Assembly (NCBI GenBank): GCA_017558505.1
Contig: JAFYUM010000023.1
Span: 1-64,000, forward strand
Length of the DNA: 64,000 nt
Direction: 5' to 3'
Source of the DNA: Ruminococcus sp.
GTDB lineage: Bacteria > Bacillota > Clostridia > Oscillospirales > Ruminococcaceae
Of the stretch, positions 8,195 to 17,279 are shown piece by piece. Every line of letters begins with the position of its first letter. Position 1 is the stretch's first letter. The translations under genes and the position numbers were made by a program. Below the pieces are notes generated by a model. That model worked only from the letters and a program-made list of their open reading frames with translations, ran no database searches and was not told the DNA's origin.

Positions 8195-8932
8195 ATGAAG
8201 TATCAATGTTTAATGATTGATGACGATGTGACAATTGCAGAAACAACAGCGGAGTATTTCAATTTCTTTGATATAAAAACCGCATACGTGAAAGGTTACA
8301 ATGAAGCTGAAACATTTTTGGAAGAAAATGAAGTTTCGCTGCTTCTTCTGGATATCAATCTGGGAGAACGCTCAGGATTTGAACTGTGTAAGCAGATTCG
8401 TGCAAAATATGATATGCCGATTTTATTCATCAGTGCACGTACAAGCGATGATGATATTCTCACAGCCCTTAATATCGGCGGTGACGATTACATAAAAAAA
8501 CCGTATACACTTAATATTCTCCTTGCAAAAGTAAAAGCAATTCTTAAACGATATGAAAACAGCAGCGTCAGACAGCAAATGTCTGACGCCAAAGCTGTTT
8601 CCGAAGATAAACAGTCAACGCAGAAACAGGAAAAAGAAATCCTTATAGATGGAAATATTTATCTTGATACTGCATCACATAAGCTTGTCAATAATGGCAA
8701 TTTTTTACCATTGAAAGCAATGGAATATAAGATGCTGCTGTACTTGCTTGAAAATCGTGGCAGAGTTGTTTCAAAGGATGAATTTCTGAAAAATGTATGG
8801 GAAGATGAATTTATCGGTGAAGGAACACTTGCTGTTCATATAAGGCATCTTCGGGAAAAAATTGAAGCTGACAGCAATTCTCCGCAGATAATAAAAACTG
8901 TCTGGGGAGTAGGATATATCATGGAGGCATGA
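8195..8932 (+). CDS. OmpR/PhoB-family response regulator
   Basis: A receiver domain fills residues 1-120, with acidic pocket D10/D11, phospho-acceptor D53 in LLLLDINLG and the conserved lysine in DDYIKKPY. A winged-helix DNA-binding domain of the trans_reg_C type fills about 150-245 (EYKMLLYLLENRGRVVSK and WGVGYIME). The protein is 245 residues, and its linker of about 30 Gln/Lys/Glu-rich residues is longer than usual. It lies seven bases before the histidine kinase and probably controls this operon, perhaps through the repeat at 2845-2866. The start follows AAAAGGAGAATAATA. Confidence 0.95.
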   Translation: MKYQCLMIDDDVTIAETTAEYFNFFDIKTAYVKGYNEAETFLEENEVSLLLLDINLGERSGFELCKQIRAKYDMPILFISARTSDDDILTALNIGGDDYIKKPYTLNILLAKVKAILKRYENSSVRQQMSDAKAVSEDKQSTQKQEKEILIDGNIYLDTASHKLVNNGNFLPLKAMEYKMLLYLLENRGRVVSKDEFLKNVWEDEFIGEGTLAVHIRHLREKIEADSNSPQIIKTVWGVGYIMEA

Positions 8933-8939
8933 TGTTTAT

Positions 8940-10208
8940 ATGAAATACAGTAAAATACTGCTTCTTGTAATTGCAATTATTCTTGCAGGAATGGCATTGT
9001 TCGCATCGCTGACATTTTCCTATCAAGATAAAAAGGTAGATACACTTGCATTAAATGACCTGACAGAAACTGTAAAAGAAAATTGGGGAGAACTTGAAAC
9101 TGTTGATTTGAGTGGTTTTAAGACGGAAATGCTCGTATTCAATAGTGAAAATATGGTTGTTTATTCAACAGCTGCACAGGATTTAAAAGATATAAATTCT
9201 ACAGAGGAAGCAATGCAGAACGAATGTCTTTGTCTGAGTGTTCATGATGAAAGCAGATTTTTGGGAACAATTGTAATTCCTGATCCTGCAAAAACAAGTT
9301 ATAATGCTATAAGGTTCAGGTTATTGGTATCATCGGGCATGTTATTATTGATTATAATTACAGCAGTTCTGATATACGGCGTTTATGTCAGATTGACAAT
9401 TATCAGACCATTTCGCAAAATGGAGCAGTTTGCAGTTAATGTTGCAAACGGCAAACTTGATGAGCCGTTAATGCTTGCACAAAATAATCTATTTGGAAAA
9501 TTTACAGAAAGCTTTGATATTATGCGTGAGGAACTGAAAGCTTCACACCGCCGTGAAACTGCATTGAAGCTTAAAGAAAAGGAAATGATTGCATCTCTCA
9601 GTCATGACCTTAAAACGCCGATTACAGGAATAAAGCTGCTGTGTGAACTTTTGCATGTAAAGGTTAAAGATAAATATCTGCTTGAAAAAATCAACAATAT
9701 CAATCAGAAAGCAGAGCAGATAAACGTGCTTGTCAATGACCTGCTGACATCTTCTTTGGATGATCTTGGAGAAATTCAGGTTGAATGTCGTGATGAATCA
9801 TCCGAGATTTTACATCAATTGTTGTCGGAGATGGATACAAGTACGCTTGCACGGGAGAGTAAAATCCCTGAATGTATGATACTTGTGGATAAAACAAGAC
9901 TTTCTCAGATTATCGGCAATATCATAGGCAATTCCTATAAATATGCAGGAACAGTTATTGACGTTGGCTATAAAATCCGAGAGGGTTATCTTGAAATGTC
10001 ATTCCGTGATTATGGCACAGGTGTTCCAAAAGATGAAATAAGTCTTGTAACTGCACGTTTCTATCGTGGAAGCAATGCGTCTGAAAAAGACGGTTGCGGT
10101 CTTGGTTTGTATATTTCAAGTATGTTAATGGAAAGAATGAATGGTGAGCTTATATGCTCTCATCGTGAGGATGGTTTCTTAGTAACGCTGTTAATTCCTC
10201 TTTCTTGA
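8940..10208 (+). CDS. membrane sensor histidine kinase
   Basis: The 422-residue kinase has two transmembrane helices (about 5-27 and 127-150) around a roughly 100-residue extracytoplasmic domain. HAMP (about 150-205) and HisKA with phospho-acceptor His222 in SLSHDLKTPITG follow. The C-terminal HATPase domain has an N-box (GNIIGNSYKYA), G1 (DYGTGVP) and G2 (GCGLGLYIS). All catalytic features are present. It is the partner of the regulator encoded just upstream. The outer domain is larger than the tiny loop of the Bce-type intramembrane kinases, so it may sense a ligand directly. The transporter and hydrolase in the operon suggest an envelope-active compound as the signal. Confidence 0.95.
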   Translation: MKYSKILLLVIAIILAGMALFASLTFSYQDKKVDTLALNDLTETVKENWGELETVDLSGFKTEMLVFNSENMVVYSTAAQDLKDINSTEEAMQNECLCLSVHDESRFLGTIVIPDPAKTSYNAIRFRLLVSSGMLLLIIITAVLIYGVYVRLTIIRPFRKMEQFAVNVANGKLDEPLMLAQNNLFGKFTESFDIMREELKASHRRETALKLKEKEMIASLSHDLKTPITGIKLLCELLHVKVKDKYLLEKINNINQKAEQINVLVNDLLTSSLDDLGEIQVECRDESSEILHQLLSEMDTSTLARESKIPECMILVDKTRLSQIIGNIIGNSYKYAGTVIDVGYKIREGYLEMSFRDYGTGVPKDEISLVTARFYRGSNASEKDGCGLGLYISSMLMERMNGELICSHREDGFLVTLLIPLS

Positions 10209-10329
10209 GTATTGAGATTTTATGAACAAGCAAATTTAGCAGTACCATAGAATTAGAAATTACATGAGTTATAAAATAATCTTCATGATTGATATTTTTG
10301 AAAAATGATTAATGAAATTCATTCTACAG

Positions 10330-10358
10330 TTGACATTTGTAAATTTATTCTGTATAAT
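10330..10358 (+). promoter_or_regulatory. consensus promoter of the MBL / DraG / CotH genes
   Basis: TTGACA (10330-10335) and TATAAT (10353-10358) are separated by 17 bases, 43 bases before the metallo-hydrolase ATG. The gap from 10209 to here shows no gene. Confidence 0.8.
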
Positions 10359-10400
10359 AGAAATAAATAGAAATTTATTTAATTATCTGAGGTGATACAA

Positions 10401-11090
10401 ATGGCGTTAATAAACAGTGGTCGTATAAATTTTTATTATAGCGGAGATGTAACGCTGTATATTCTGAAAGGAAAAGAATCTGACCTTCTGATTGATACTG
10501 GATTTATTGGCACATGGAAGAAAATGCAGAATTGGATTAATCAGTATAATGTAAAACACGTTTTATTGACGCACGCTCATGTTGACCATGATTTTAATGC
10601 TGCAAGATTGCAGGAAAGAGGGGCGAAAGTATTATTAAGTGCTGCTGATAAGAACTTACGCCAGAATTTTCTTTCCCAGCCTGTTAAGCCGACAGCACCG
10701 AAATATCGTTTGCGTAATATAACACAGCTTGTAGGCGGTGCATTAGTGAAAAGCAAGCCGTATATACCTGACATTTATCTGAAAGACAGCGACAGAGATT
10801 TGCTGAAATCACTTGGCTATGATGCGGAAATAATTCCATTACCAGGGCATACGTATGGTTCAATAGGTGTTTTCAGCAACGGTGTTCTGTATTGCGGTGA
10901 TGCGTATACAATGCTTTGGAAAAATCCTGATGTAACACCTCATGCCGTAAGTATTCGGGATATGGAGAAATCCTTGAAAACAATACTTGAATTAAATCCC
11001 AAATGGCTTGCATGTGGTCATGGTGTTCCTGTAAAAATGAGCAAGGCTCGCCCTGTAATTGAGGAATATCTGAAAATGAAAGCGAGGTAA
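10401..11090 (+). CDS. metallo-beta-lactamase-fold hydrolase
   Basis: The 229-residue cytoplasmic protein has the metal-binding signature of the MBL fold: HAHVDHD (H-x-H-x-D-H) near residue 56, a later His in PLPGHTYGS, an Asp in CGDAYTM and a final His in CGHG. All ligands for a dinuclear zinc or iron site are present. The family includes glyoxalase II, lactonases and phosphodiesterases, and the sequence does not decide between them. The ATG at 10401 has GAGGTG six bases upstream; a GTG at 10392 would also keep the frame but lies within that site. The gene is four bases before the ADP-ribosylglycohydrolase and probably co-transcribed with it. Confidence 0.88.
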   Translation: MALINSGRINFYYSGDVTLYILKGKESDLLIDTGFIGTWKKMQNWINQYNVKHVLLTHAHVDHDFNAARLQERGAKVLLSAADKNLRQNFLSQPVKPTAPKYRLRNITQLVGGALVKSKPYIPDIYLKDSDRDLLKSLGYDAEIIPLPGHTYGSIGVFSNGVLYCGDAYTMLWKNPDVTPHAVSIRDMEKSLKTILELNPKWLACGHGVPVKMSKARPVIEEYLKMKAR

Positions 11091-11094
11091 TGTT

Positions 11095-12222
11095 ATGAAA
11101 AATCTTGATAAATACGGAGGCTGTCTGATTGGTGGAGCGGCTGGAGACGCTCTTGGATATGCTGTTGAATTTCTTTCAGAAGATGCTATTTTGGATAAAT
11201 ATGGAAAAAACGGTATAGCAGAATATAAGCTTATTAATGGCGTGGCTCAAATATCTGATGATACACAAATGACTTTGTTTACTGCTAATGGTTTGTTGAT
11301 AGGTACTACTCGTGGAATGACACGAGGAATTATGGACTCATATCCAAGCTATATTTCAAATTGCTATAAGGATTGGTTCAGAACACAGACTGAGAAATTT
11401 CCGTTAAATACGGAAACTACATACTCATGGCTTGTTAATATTCCGGAATTATTTGCTTTGCGTGCTCCGGGAAATACTTGTCTTTCAGCAATTAATGCTT
11501 CGTTAAATAGTTCAGTTGGAACAATCGAGAATCCAATCAATAACAGTAAAGGCTGCGGAGGAGTAATGCGAGTTGCACCAATAGGTCTATATTTCGGAGA
11601 TAAAAATATTTCAGCGGAAGAAATTGATAGAATAGGAGCTAAAACGGCAGCTTTGACTCATGGACATGAATTGGGCTATATTCCGTCAGCTGCATTGGTT
11701 CATATAATAAATCTTGTATCCCACAATGATAATGTATCATTATTGGATGCTGTAAATGATTCTCTGATAAGTGTAAAAAAGATGTTCGCAAATGCAAAGC
11801 ATCTTACAGAGTTTATTGATATAATGGAGAAAGCAATTCGCCTTTCTAAAACAGATATGGACGATGTCCATGCTATTCGTGAACTTGGTGAGGGTTGGGT
11901 AGCAGAAGAAACTCTTGCAATTGCGGTATATTGTGCTTTGAAATATGAAAATGATTTTGATAAGGCTTTGATTGCAGCTGTTAATCATAGTGGCGATAGT
12001 GATTCAACTGGTTCGGTTACAGGAAACATACTCGGAGCATATCTTGGATTGAGTAATATTCCGCAAAAATTCAAGGATAATCTTGAACTGTATGATGTTA
12101 TACTTGAAATTGCTGATGATTTATATAACGATTGCAAGATTTCAGAATACAGTTCTTACCGTGATGAAGTATGGGAACAAAAATATGTGTACCATATTTC
12201 ACCGAGGAGGTTTACCATATGA
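11095..12222 (+). CDS. ADP-ribosylglycohydrolase (DraG/ARH family)
   Basis: The 375-residue protein removes ADP-ribose from modified protein or nucleic-acid targets, or from free ADP-ribosyl metabolites, in the cytoplasm. The Mg-binding motifs of the family are all present: GAAGDALG near the start, SDDTQM near residue 61, and HSGDSDSTGS near 302. The protein should therefore be active. No DarT-like or other ADP-ribosyltransferase is seen in the window, so its target is unknown. Its stop codon overlaps the start of the CotH-like gene in ATGA, so the cytoplasmic hydrolase and the secreted protein are translationally coupled. The upstream neighbour is an MBL-fold hydrolase. Confidence 0.93.
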   Translation: MKNLDKYGGCLIGGAAGDALGYAVEFLSEDAILDKYGKNGIAEYKLINGVAQISDDTQMTLFTANGLLIGTTRGMTRGIMDSYPSYISNCYKDWFRTQTEKFPLNTETTYSWLVNIPELFALRAPGNTCLSAINASLNSSVGTIENPINNSKGCGGVMRVAPIGLYFGDKNISAEEIDRIGAKTAALTHGHELGYIPSAALVHIINLVSHNDNVSLLDAVNDSLISVKKMFANAKHLTEFIDIMEKAIRLSKTDMDDVHAIRELGEGWVAEETLAIAVYCALKYENDFDKALIAAVNHSGDSDSTGSVTGNILGAYLGLSNIPQKFKDNLELYDVILEIADDLYNDCKISEYSSYRDEVWEQKYVYHISPRRFTI

Positions 12223-14135
12223 GTACCAAAAGAAAAAGTCTCGCAATGCTCACCGCATTGACACTAAGCGTATGTGCAGTGCCGATGTACAGAGATTTTC
12301 CCGTGCAGGCAATCACAAACGAGGAAATCGTTGCTGAACAGCTTTCTATGCCCATTGTTTCTATTGATACGCTGGGGAATAGCGTTACTACCAAGGAATA
12401 TTATGTTGACGCACAGGTTACAATCTGCGATGAAAACGGTGCAGTAAATATTGACGCTTCCGATATTTCCATTCGTCTGCGTGGAAACATGACGCTCAAT
12501 GCACCAAAGAAAAGCTATCGCATCAAGTTTCCTGCAAAGCAGAATCCTCTGACAATCGGCGACGGTGCCGCAAAATCATGGAATCTCGTTGCCAATTACC
12601 ATGACGCTTCTCTTATGAGAAATATGGCCGCCTATCAGCTCGGCGAAATCATGGACAATATGCCCTATGCGGCAAATGGCAGGTCTGTTGAAGTCTATGT
12701 CAATGGAGATTATCAGGGTGTGTATTTCCTTGTTGAATCCGTAAATGTCAATAAAAACCGTGTCAACATCACCGAAAGCCCCGACCTCGTTGAAGATAAC
12801 GGCTATCTCATTCAGATGTCACGCTATGCAGAGGACAATGTCTTTACTGTGGACTGCTGTAATTACGAAGTGAAAAGCGATGTTTCTGCTGACGCTGCCA
12901 TTGCAGAACAGCAGGTTGATTATATCGCTGACTACACTGAAAAAGCACTTCATGCACTTAAAAGCGGAGATCAGGAAGCTGTGGCACAGTATATTGACAT
13001 TCCCTCTCTTGTCGATAACTGCATTGCCAATGAAATCTGCAAGAATGTAGACTCCGGTTGGGACAGCTATTATATGTCGAAGGATGCAGGCGGTAAACTG
13101 ACCTTCAATCCTATGTGGGACTATGACCTTGCACTTGGCAATAATACAGAGGCAAAAGGCGTTGCAGAACCAGAAGGTCTGTGTATTTACAACATTACTG
13201 ATTCCTGCGCAAACTCTAACCCATGGCTTTGCTACGCCATAGAATGTGACTGGTTCAGAGAGCTTTTACGTGAACGCTGGGATGAAAAGCTTACAGAATT
13301 ACAGACAATTTCAGATTTTGTAGTGAATGAAGCAGAACAGAATCTCGCTTCCTACGACCGTAATTTTGAAAGATGGAATCTGCTGGGTAGTGCAATCTAC
13401 AACGAACCCGAAGAAATTGCAGCTCTGACAACGCACAAGGCACACGCAGAATATCTTGCCGACTGGCTGGATACCCGTATTGCATGGCTGGATGACTATT
13501 ATCATTCTGACGAATTTACAGACGGTGTGTTGCTTGATGAAAATAATGAGCCTGTGGATACCAGCAACATCATCGCAAACAGCCCATTGATGATGTGGGG
13601 CATGGACGGCGAAGTGGATACTGACAGCCCAGGTTTTACAGCGGCAGCATCCAACGGCTGGGGCGGTCAGGCACTTGCTACCGGTCTTATGCTTCAAAGC
13701 CGACAGAAATACAAGCTTTCATTTGAATATACAGCTCCCGAAACGGCATCTGTTAATTTCCGTTTTCAGAAGAACTATGGCAACTATGCTTCCATCTGGG
13801 GTGATTCAGTAACTTGTAACGGCAGTACACAGACCTTTGAAGCGGAATTCACACCGGATGTTACAGATACAAACGTAGCCTTTGTCATGGAATTCAAGGG
13901 TTCAGGTACAGTGAAAGTAGAAAAGTTGTCTTTGATTCCTCTGGAAGCCGTGAAAGGCGATGTGAATGCCGACGGTGAATTTACCGTTGCCGATGTGGTA
14001 GAACTCCAGAAATGGCTGCTTGCTGTTCCCGACGCAAAGCTTACCGACTGGAAAGCAGGTAATTTCTGCAATGATGACAGACTGGATGTTTTTGACTTGT
14101 GCCTTATGAAGCGTGAGCTTCTGAAAAGCAACTGA
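12219..14135 (+). CDS. secreted CotH-like kinase-fold protein with type I dockerin
   Basis: The ATG at 12219 follows GAGGAGGTTTACCAT and gives 638 residues with a signal peptide (about 1-33, ending near PVQA). A CotH domain spans about 45-420, with RLRGNMT, GDYQGVYFLVESV and the metal-binding stretch NPMWDYDLALGN near 297. CotH proteins are protein kinases that act outside the mother cell or cell, as known from Bacillus spores. Residues about 450-575 look like a carbohydrate-binding beta-sandwich (CBM4/9-like), and 580-638 is a dockerin with two loops (GDVNADGEFTVADVVELQKW and a second DDRLDVFDLCLMKRE). Dockerin-bearing CotH proteins are known from Ruminococcus flavefaciens, where they would join the cellulosome. 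Whether this one phosphorylates scaffold or enzyme partners is inference. Confidence 0.9.
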   Translation: MSTKRKSLAMLTALTLSVCAVPMYRDFPVQAITNEEIVAEQLSMPIVSIDTLGNSVTTKEYYVDAQVTICDENGAVNIDASDISIRLRGNMTLNAPKKSYRIKFPAKQNPLTIGDGAAKSWNLVANYHDASLMRNMAAYQLGEIMDNMPYAANGRSVEVYVNGDYQGVYFLVESVNVNKNRVNITESPDLVEDNGYLIQMSRYAEDNVFTVDCCNYEVKSDVSADAAIAEQQVDYIADYTEKALHALKSGDQEAVAQYIDIPSLVDNCIANEICKNVDSGWDSYYMSKDAGGKLTFNPMWDYDLALGNNTEAKGVAEPEGLCIYNITDSCANSNPWLCYAIECDWFRELLRERWDEKLTELQTISDFVVNEAEQNLASYDRNFERWNLLGSAIYNEPEEIAALTTHKAHAEYLADWLDTRIAWLDDYYHSDEFTDGVLLDENNEPVDTSNIIANSPLMMWGMDGEVDTDSPGFTAAASNGWGGQALATGLMLQSRQKYKLSFEYTAPETASVNFRFQKNYGNYASIWGDSVTCNGSTQTFEAEFTPDVTDTNVAFVMEFKGSGTVKVEKLSLIPLEAVKGDVNADGEFTVADVVELQKWLLAVPDAKLTDWKAGNFCNDDRLDVFDLCLMKRELLKSN

Positions 14136-14146
14136 ATACGATACAT

Positions 14147-14176
14147 AGAGCTTCTCAACCGAGAGGTTCTTTTTTT
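14147..14176 (+). terminator. terminator after the CotH gene
   Basis: AGAGCTTCTC and GAGAGGTTCT pair over 10 bp with two G-U pairs around AACC. Seven T follow. Confidence 0.7.
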
Positions 14177-14194
14177 GTAAAAGGAGTGATACAC

Positions 14195-14503
14195 ATGAAT
14201 TATTTTGAACGAGAGCTTCGGAAAATCGTGGGACGCTGCGAATATATCCGCAATCCGAAGTATGTAGGCAGAGCGTGTGTTGGCAGACTGGATGATGACA
14301 TTGTGGTCAAAATGAAATTTGAAAGCACGATGATCCGTGACAAGTACAACGCGCTCAGGGTTACGCTCTTGAATCGCAGTGAGGGCAAAATCGACTCACA
14401 GCTGATTCGGCTCAGTGAACTGTGGGGTATGAAATCCTTTAACGGAAATGACATTGATCCGCATATCTGGAAGTACAATGACGAGGTATCGTTGTATTGT
14501 TAG
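14195..14503 (+). CDS. small conserved hypothetical protein, C-terminus apparently cut
   Basis: The ATG at 14195 has AAGGAG eight bases upstream and gives 102 residues starting MNYFERELRKIVG. The composition (GRACVGRLDDDIVVK, DKYNALRVTLLNRSEG, LSELWG, PHIWKYND) resembles a family of small proteins I have seen on Firmicute accessory regions. Those usually continue some 25-30 residues past HIW with an aromatic-rich end. Here the frame stops soon after HIWKYND, and the following DNA is abruptly more AT-rich. I therefore suspect loss of the 3' end by recombination. Function is unknown. Confidence 0.6.
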   Translation: MNYFERELRKIVGRCEYIRNPKYVGRACVGRLDDDIVVKMKFESTMIRDKYNALRVTLLNRSEGKIDSQLIRLSELWGMKSFNGNDIDPHIWKYNDEVSLYC

Positions 14504-14813
14504 AGCAAATAATACAATTGAATGTATTGATTATTTATTGAAATTTGAACAATGTTTAAATTCAGAAGAAAATATCGATATCCACGAATTGTCTAATGAA
14601 AGAAGCTATTTACAAAAACTACAAAGCGCTCTTGAACTCATCAGCACTACAGCCGAAGGCGAAATTCATATCTACAGGCAGGAAATAAATTCTTTAATAT
14701 TTGAAATTGCAAATTCAGACATTGATATATCGGCAGAAGAAATCGAGAAAATTAATGAGATTATTTTGGCGTATAATACTAAATATGGTGAGAGATATGC
14801 GTTAATTTCGTAA
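14478..14813 (+). CDS. hypothetical helical protein overlapping the previous gene
   Basis: A frame of about 112 codons runs from ATG 14478 (an earlier ATG is at 14448) to TAA 14813. Past the overlap it reads as a plausible soluble, acidic, mostly helical protein (ECIDYLLKFEQCLNSEEN, then long amphipathic helices rich in Glu, Ile and Leu). No ribosome binding site precedes the ATGs, and the first part is the shadow of the upstream gene. It may be the 3' part of a gene whose own start was lost when the two sequences were joined near 14500. I do not recognise it. Confidence 0.4.
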   Translation: MTRYRCIVRANNTIECIDYLLKFEQCLNSEENIDIHELSNERSYLQKLQSALELISTTAEGEIHIYRQEINSLIFEIANSDIDISAEEIEKINEIILAYNTKYGERYALIS

Positions 14814-14836
14814 GAGTATTCCATAAGAACAATAAA

Positions 14837-14870
14837 ACAGACCTGAACGGATAATTCTGTTCAGGTCTGT
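14837..14870. terminator. bidirectional terminator between convergent genes
   Basis: ACAGACCTGAAC and GTTCAGGTCTGT are a perfect 12-bp inverted repeat with a 10-base loop. T-rich stretches follow on both strands. It serves the plus-strand genes ending at 14813 and the minus-strand operon ending at 14875. Confidence 0.85.
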
Positions 14871-14874
14871 TTTG

Positions 14875-17277
14875 TTACCAGCTTTGTTCGCTCACAAGAA
14901 TTTCAGCACGATTCTGTATAATTTCCGCTGTTTCTTCTGCGGTTTTAGCATCTGCGAAAAATGCCTCTGCTTCCTCAAAAATTATATCGTTGAGTGATGA
15001 ATATGCCGGAGAAGAAAGAGTCGATGCATTGCGGATAATTCTTTCGATATTTTCTTTTTCTTCCTCTGTCATAGGATACATCTTTATACCTGTTTGTGGC
15101 TCCTCATAATAGCCAAGTCCCGATGCACCAAATGCTCCCTTTAATTTAGTCCAGCCGTCAACAGCCTCTTTGAATTCCTTTTCTGTAACAGGAAGTGAAG
15201 TGTAATAATCAAAACAATGTTTTATAAACTCCCACGCAAATTCTTTATTTTCGCATTTTGAAGTAATTGAAATATTATCAAGCAAAGTCAATTTTGTACC
15301 ATTTCCGTCATTTGAGGGATAACCAACAAAAGTAACAGCTTCCTCGGTCATATTTCCTTTTTCAAAAAAAATTCCCATATCAGGAGAACTTATTGTAATA
15401 GTTTTTGCTATATCATCATCATTGATATATCTGCTTATTCTGTTAGCAAAATATTCATTCAGCTTTGCTTCCTCCTCAGGAGTCAAAACCTTATCCCCAT
15501 CATGCACCATTTCTTGCTCAGACGGAAATCTCTTGCAGAATTTCAGCAGTTCAATAAATTCTTCTGAATTAAATGAACAAGTGCCTTTTTTCTCATCTAC
15601 AAAATCCATTCCGCAAAGAAATGTGTGAAGCATTTCACGGCGGTTAGTCCATTTATAAACGTCTTTTTCCGCATTGTCATAAACGGAAATCATATCCTCC
15701 ATTGTCCAGTTTTCCTTGTCGCAGATTTTAGTTTTTACTAAAACCGTTTCAACTTTAAAATGTATGGGCATACCGTATAATTCGCCGTTATCAGATTCAG
15801 CACCTTTGAGAATATTAGGCAGAAATGCCGATTTATTCATTTCCGTATCATTCTCCATAATGGGGTACAAGTCGGCTAACGCACCCTTTTTTCCGTAATT
15901 GAAAATATCATCAAAATCTGATGTAACTATAATATCAGGTGCATCATCGGTCAGAAGATTCATCTGAAATTCCTTTTTAGCCTGCTCCATTGCCTTTTCG
16001 AATTCTTCGGAATTTTCAGCATCAACGGTAAGGATTTCGGTTTCAACACGAAAATCCGACTGACTGCGGTTAAAGGCATTGACAATTTCGGTGAAATCCT
16101 TATATGATGAAAGAACCATAACATCTAAAACCTGCTTTTCATTAAGCTCGGATTTACGCTTTCTTGTAAGCCTGCTAAGCACAGTACCCTCTTCGCCGTA
16201 GCCTCTGTGAATCATACAGTTATTGTCTAAAAGCTGAATTGTTGAATTCTGCAAATCTGATTTTTCCCATTCCAGAAGCACTTCTTCACTTCCGTCATAT
16301 TTATAGCCTGTGACGTTTATATCATCAACTATACAGAAACGATAATCCCCATAGCCGCTGACAAAATTAACTTCGCTGTCAGCATTTAAATCCGCCTGCG
16401 GAGTATAAATATTTTCGCCCGCTTTGCCTGTCTGCAAATCAAACTCATCAACAGAAACTTTATAACTCAAATCCTCGGAACTGCTGTCGTGAAAGGCTGT
16501 AAACAACAGAGTTTTTCCGTCACGGTCTTTAAACAGCTGCAAATCACAGCCGTAACTTCCCTTGTATTTATCCGCAAGATTGTAAATCTCCTCCGCACTT
16601 CCGTCCTCCTTGTTAAGGTGAAGAATACTTCCGTTATCAAGGGTTATATAAGCTTCACCGTTGTCAATGTAAAATTGCTTAGGCAGCAGATACGTGTCAA
16701 AATTATCGGATAAATCTTCAAGAGCAACTGCGTCGATAAGAGTTCCGTCCGTTGAATAAGTGCAGAACATATAACGCAGTTTCATCTCGGAATTATAAGT
16801 TTCCCAGTCGAAATTCTCCTGATTATCGCTGTATACATAGGGTTTCATTCCGTTGTGCCATTCCATGATAGCAAGGGAATACAGCTTGTTTTCAGCATAA
16901 ACATAAAGTCCGCCTGTATAGTAATAATCGTCCTGTGGGGCTGGGAGAGTCAGCTGATTTTCCGATACAAGCGTAAAATCCTTTGAATACTCTGCAAAGA
17001 TAACGTCGTATGAAGTCTGCGGAAATAAAAATATTCCGTAGCTATTGTCCATATGGAAAAATTCCGACATTCCCACATCATTTACACCAAGGTCAAGCTT
17101 TTCAATATTAACCTGTGCCGTAAGGGGATCTTTTTCCTCTGGCTGTGTTGTGTCAAGCTGCTCTGCAATTTCAGTCTGTGAACTGCTTTCATATGTGTTA
17201 TTTTCTTTTGTATCACTACATCCAGCAAGTGTAAAACAAGCCGTCATAGCCAACAATAATAATCTTTTAAACTGCAT
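14875..17277 (-). CDS. lipoprotein with solute-binding-protein-like C-terminal half
   Basis: The 800-residue protein begins with a lipoprotein signal (lipobox LAGC, Cys20), so it is anchored outside the membrane. Residues about 50-370 are beta-strand rich with repeated aromatic YxxDGT-type turns, suggesting a propeller-like sensor region. Residues about 380-770 resemble a family 1 extracellular solute-binding protein (VLDVMVLSSYKDFTEIVNAF, ADLYPIMENDTEMNK, ELYGMPIHFKVETVLVK). No transporter genes accompany it. It is instead the third gene of a sigma-factor operon, two bases after the anti-sigma-like gene. It may present a ligand-bound state to the membrane anti-sigma protein rather than feed an importer; that is inference from context. 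Confidence 0.8.
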   Translation of the reverse strand: MQFKRLLLLAMTACFTLAGCSDTKENNTYESSSQTEIAEQLDTTQPEEKDPLTAQVNIEKLDLGVNDVGMSEFFHMDNSYGIFLFPQTSYDVIFAEYSKDFTLVSENQLTLPAPQDDYYYTGGLYVYAENKLYSLAIMEWHNGMKPYVYSDNQENFDWETYNSEMKLRYMFCTYSTDGTLIDAVALEDLSDNFDTYLLPKQFYIDNGEAYITLDNGSILHLNKEDGSAEEIYNLADKYKGSYGCDLQLFKDRDGKTLLFTAFHDSSSEDLSYKVSVDEFDLQTGKAGENIYTPQADLNADSEVNFVSGYGDYRFCIVDDINVTGYKYDGSEEVLLEWEKSDLQNSTIQLLDNNCMIHRGYGEEGTVLSRLTRKRKSELNEKQVLDVMVLSSYKDFTEIVNAFNRSQSDFRVETEILTVDAENSEEFEKAMEQAKKEFQMNLLTDDAPDIIVTSDFDDIFNYGKKGALADLYPIMENDTEMNKSAFLPNILKGAESDNGELYGMPIHFKVETVLVKTKICDKENWTMEDMISVYDNAEKDVYKWTNRREMLHTFLCGMDFVDEKKGTCSFNSEEFIELLKFCKRFPSEQEMVHDGDKVLTPEEEAKLNEYFANRISRYINDDDIAKTITISSPDMGIFFEKGNMTEEAVTFVGYPSNDGNGTKLTLLDNISITSKCENKEFAWEFIKHCFDYYTSLPVTEKEFKEAVDGWTKLKGAFGASGLGYYEEPQTGIKMYPMTEEEKENIERIIRNASTLSSPAYSSLNDIIFEEAEAFFADAKTAEETAEIIQNRAEILVSEQSW

Positions 17278-17279
17278 AA

